Assembly (NCBI GenBank): GCA_023375675.1
Contig: JALQBC010000021.1
Location: forward strand, 434,001 to 498,000
Direction of reading: 5' to 3'
DNA length: 64,000 nt
Source of the DNA: Cytospora piceicola
Taxonomy: Eukaryota > Ascomycota > Sordariomycetes > Diaporthales > Cytosporaceae
A program made the translations under genes and the position numbers. Below, in pieces: positions 61,579 through 64,000 of the stretch (its first letter is position 1; each line of letters begins with the position of its first letter). The notes beneath the pieces are model-generated. The model had not been told where the DNA came from, did not search any database, and worked only from the letters and a program-made list of their open reading frames with translations.

Positions 61579-62080
61579 TCACTTGGACGCCGCGGTGGCC
61601 GGCCCCGATACTGTCAGGGATGGCTCACGCGATCTGGGGCAAACTGAGAAACAGGCACGTTGTAGTGTACCTAGGCAGTTTACAGTCTTTCAAACTCCAG
61701 GGTGTGTGTTGTGTTGGGAAATAAAGAAAGTAAACAAACATGCCAAAAGCCTAAGGGAAGGGAAGGAAATAGGTGTGAGTGAAGGAAGTAACACTGACGT
61801 AAGTTTCCGTAACAGTTATGCCCTTTCTTCCCAACATCTTGGCCGACTTACCTGCGGTTACGTCTCCACTGTCCCCAGCTAAGTTTGGTGCGTCAGTCAT
61901 TGGGACGTCCTTGCCTCCGGCAGGGTCATTCAAAGTCAAGTTCTGCATGGCCTGCATCAGATCCTCGGGAGGCTCCAGATTCTCATGGTCTGGTGTGACG
62001 GAGGAAGGAAGAGTGTCCTGGATAGACATGACAGCTTTGGGACCCAAGAGCGCCTTCGCCTTGGAGTTGAGAGCAGCCAT
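61579..62080 (-). CDS. Small acidic protein of unknown function (about 86 aa, two exons)
   Basis: Starts at ATG 62080 (MAALNSKAKALLGPKAVMSI). Exon 1 (62080-61852) ends at a strong donor, GTAAGTCG, after DSGDVTA. My best acceptor is CTGACAG at 61611, giving a ten-residue final exon (61610-61579, VSGPATAASK then TGA) in correct phase. A nearer acceptor (CCCTTAG, about 61758) would add a less protein-like tail, so the C-terminus is uncertain. The protein is acidic in the middle (HENLEPPEDLMQAMQNLTL) and has no membrane or signal sequence. No family recognised. It is the only gene supported to the right of the element. Confidence 0.55.
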
Positions 62081-64000
62081 ATCTGTAGGCCCGTTGCACC
62101 TGGCAAGAGGCGTAGACGAATGGGAGATGAGTGGCTGGAGCGAGAGGACTTTGGAAGAGTATTTGTTAGGCTGAGGACGGATAGTGATGAACACTTGAGT
62201 ATCGTTGATATCAATGTCGCTCTACCTCCAGCTGCAGGTTGCCCTCTCTTATATACTCAGCAGCTTATGGGGGGCAAGCGGTATTGTCCCATTATCTTCT
62301 CCTTTGATTATTTGAATAGCATTGTCTTCGCCAAAAGTGTCACAACAAAAAGAAGACAAAGAACAATATTGTGTCTGATCATAAAGCGATTCTCTCCTCG
62401 CACCGCTTCCTACCCTCCAAAGTTACCTTTGTTATGATTACAAGGCCGTGAGCTGCTTGTTCCTCTTACATGTGGGCGCTGAAAAAAGAGGCTTTTCCTT
62501 TGTAGAGCCATATGGCACAGTATCAGGTCACCTAATATACAATGGCCGGCGTGCTGGGACAGTATAAGGCGCAGGTATTGGGTGCTCACACGTGCAATCG
62601 GTAGTAAGGGTAGGTAGGTAAGGAGCACTCGAGAGCAACCCCAACTGAGATGGCTAAACTTGAAGAGCGTGGTTTTATTGAAAAGCCACATAGCCTCTAC
62701 ATGGGACATTTTATGCCAGGTAATATGAGGTATTCGGTGATGGTTGATGATGGCTACATTCAATATGAGGACTTAGGGTGCGAGACATCTGGAGTTCGTG
62801 TAAATTTCATGACATATCTTTAGGAATTGGCTTGCGACTAAACGTATTGTCCCGTACAGCGCCCAATATAGTTAAGTGGGAACTTATCAGGGAGATCTAT
62901 AGAGATACGCCAAACCTACTGCACGTTGCAAGAGTACCCTAGGGTATCTAGGTATGTAATACGTGTACTATAGAGTATTATCTTGCCGGCAAATTTGAAC
63001 CGGTCGTCGAGACAAGCACTCCAATATTCTCCTCCGTGGCTACAGGTCCCCCCTCTCCCCCCACCTAGCCGAACAGTCATTGAACCGATGGTTTCGGTCA
63101 GAATATCGGTTGTCCTGAAAACATGTTCAGGATACTGCAGCTGAGCATTTCTCAAAATACGGGCCCCCCGCCCCAATCTTCCCGGTTTCGCTATACACAT
63201 CAGATATGTTGCAAAAATACCTTTCTATTCACGTCATCCCCGTCAATTCCAGCGGTGTAATATGCGTTTCCAGGCTGTCAAAGATAGTTACGGAGTCAAA
63301 CCTTAAGGACATGTACTATCTAGGTCTGGTGTACCTAGCACGGGGCAGGCACTGCTCCTGGTCTTACATACAATAACCGTCCGTCTTGGATACTTCTGCA
63401 TGATATGCAATATCTGAGTATATAGGTGCGATCGAGTGGACCAATCGCACATGTACATACCGATAACTATCTACCTAGGTATATAGAGAGCACAACTTTA
63501 GGGGCCTTGAGTAAGTAACTAGTGTGTGGTATGCAATGGGTGTCTGACTTATACTTGATTAAATTAGCACCATGGCTGTTGTGAAGGGGCAAACGATAGC
63601 TCCGGGAGGTTATATATATAAGTCAGATTGTTAGAATTGCAAGTATGGGTAATTCTCGTGCAGATAGGCATCACTACGTTAGTCTATCTGGGACTGACAG
63701 GAAAGCACTTGAGGTCTGTGTGTGCCACCATTCGGCCCAGACTTGAACTTTTTTCTTTCCTTTCAAAAGATAATTACCTACTAGGTATCTAGATATTTAT
63801 TCACCAAGACCTCGTCGGTCGACGACTGAATATGGCGGCCAGCAGGGCCTTGAACGGTCGAAACTCGAGAATTGTACAGTGCAGCCAGCACGAGAAATTT
63901 GGAATCTGGGTATCCCATACCGATTTGTTCTTCTATAGTTTTTGTTCAACGCTGGGGAAATTAGTCAGGGGAACCGCCCAAAGCATCATGTCAGCCGCAA
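62081..64000. other. Intergenic region, 1.9 kb, no supported gene
   Basis: No frame is convincing. A 57-codon plus frame at 62650-62823 is weakly protein-like. Repeated TACCTA/TAGGTA half-sites occur, with one full TACCTAGGTA at 63472-63481. Composition is mixed, with several TATATA stretches. Confidence 0.45.

Noticed and set aside
62650..62823. 57-codon plus-strand frame starting MAKLEERGFIEKPHSL
   Set aside because: Somewhat protein-like, but very short, without splice or family support; could be chance.
1..64000. tRNA or rRNA genes
   Set aside because: I found no cloverleaf-compatible A/B-box pair or rRNA-like conserved stretch by eye.

Overview
The window looks like nuclear DNA of a filamentous ascomycete (Pezizomycotina, probably a Sordariomycete). 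The evidence is short introns with GT...CTAAC/CTGAC...AG signals, recognisable fungal genes (a Tht1/Kar5 karyogamy protein, a PTPA-family PP2A activator, a Nam8-type RRM protein), and a 41-kb block with the dinucleotide signature of repeat-induced point mutation (RIP: CA and TG almost absent, TA greatly enriched, CG kept).

Layout. (1) 1-20.2 kb is normal-composition, gene-bearing DNA with seven supported genes: kar5-like (+, 389-1970), a very GC-rich single-RRM protein (+, 3070-4110), a small Gly-rich protein (+, 5366-5756), a 1,251-aa coiled-coil protein (-, 6819-10807), a nuclear-looking SANT/Myb-like protein (-, 13062-15320), a PTPA/Rrd1-like phosphatase activator (+, 15875-17413) and a 130-aa Ala/Pro-rich protein (-, 18099-18790). 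(2) 20.18-61.10 kb is one continuous AT-rich block with no intact gene. Its two outer edges, exactly where normal composition stops and starts, carry related sequences in opposite orientation: long imperfect terminal inverted repeats of roughly 0.7-0.9 kb, packed with subterminal copies of a CGGTCCG-cored motif. I read the block as a giant (about 41 kb) RIP-mutated DNA element. (3) 61.1-64 kb returns to normal composition with one small two-exon gene on the minus strand (61579-62080).

Inside the block, at least nine long frames can be followed by eye if TAA/TAG are read as RIP-converted Gln/Trp codons. TGA is almost never the interrupting stop. Several carry in-frame tandem repeats with periods that are multiples of three (72, 57, 36, 30 and 15 bp), so the element once encoded many proteins, including repeat-rich ones, on both strands. 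I recognised none of these proteins and found no transposase or recombinase signature, so the class of the element is open.

The genes on the left are ordinary housekeeping or regulatory genes and do not form a pathway with each other. The one shared regulatory-looking segment is the 554-bp divergent promoter between the SANT-like gene and the PTPA gene, which holds a telomere-repeat-like box. A palindrome, TACCTAGGTA, recurs five times in the non-RIP intergenic DNA. Exon structures were assigned by eye from splice signals and reading phase. Coordinates of decayed reading frames are approximate.
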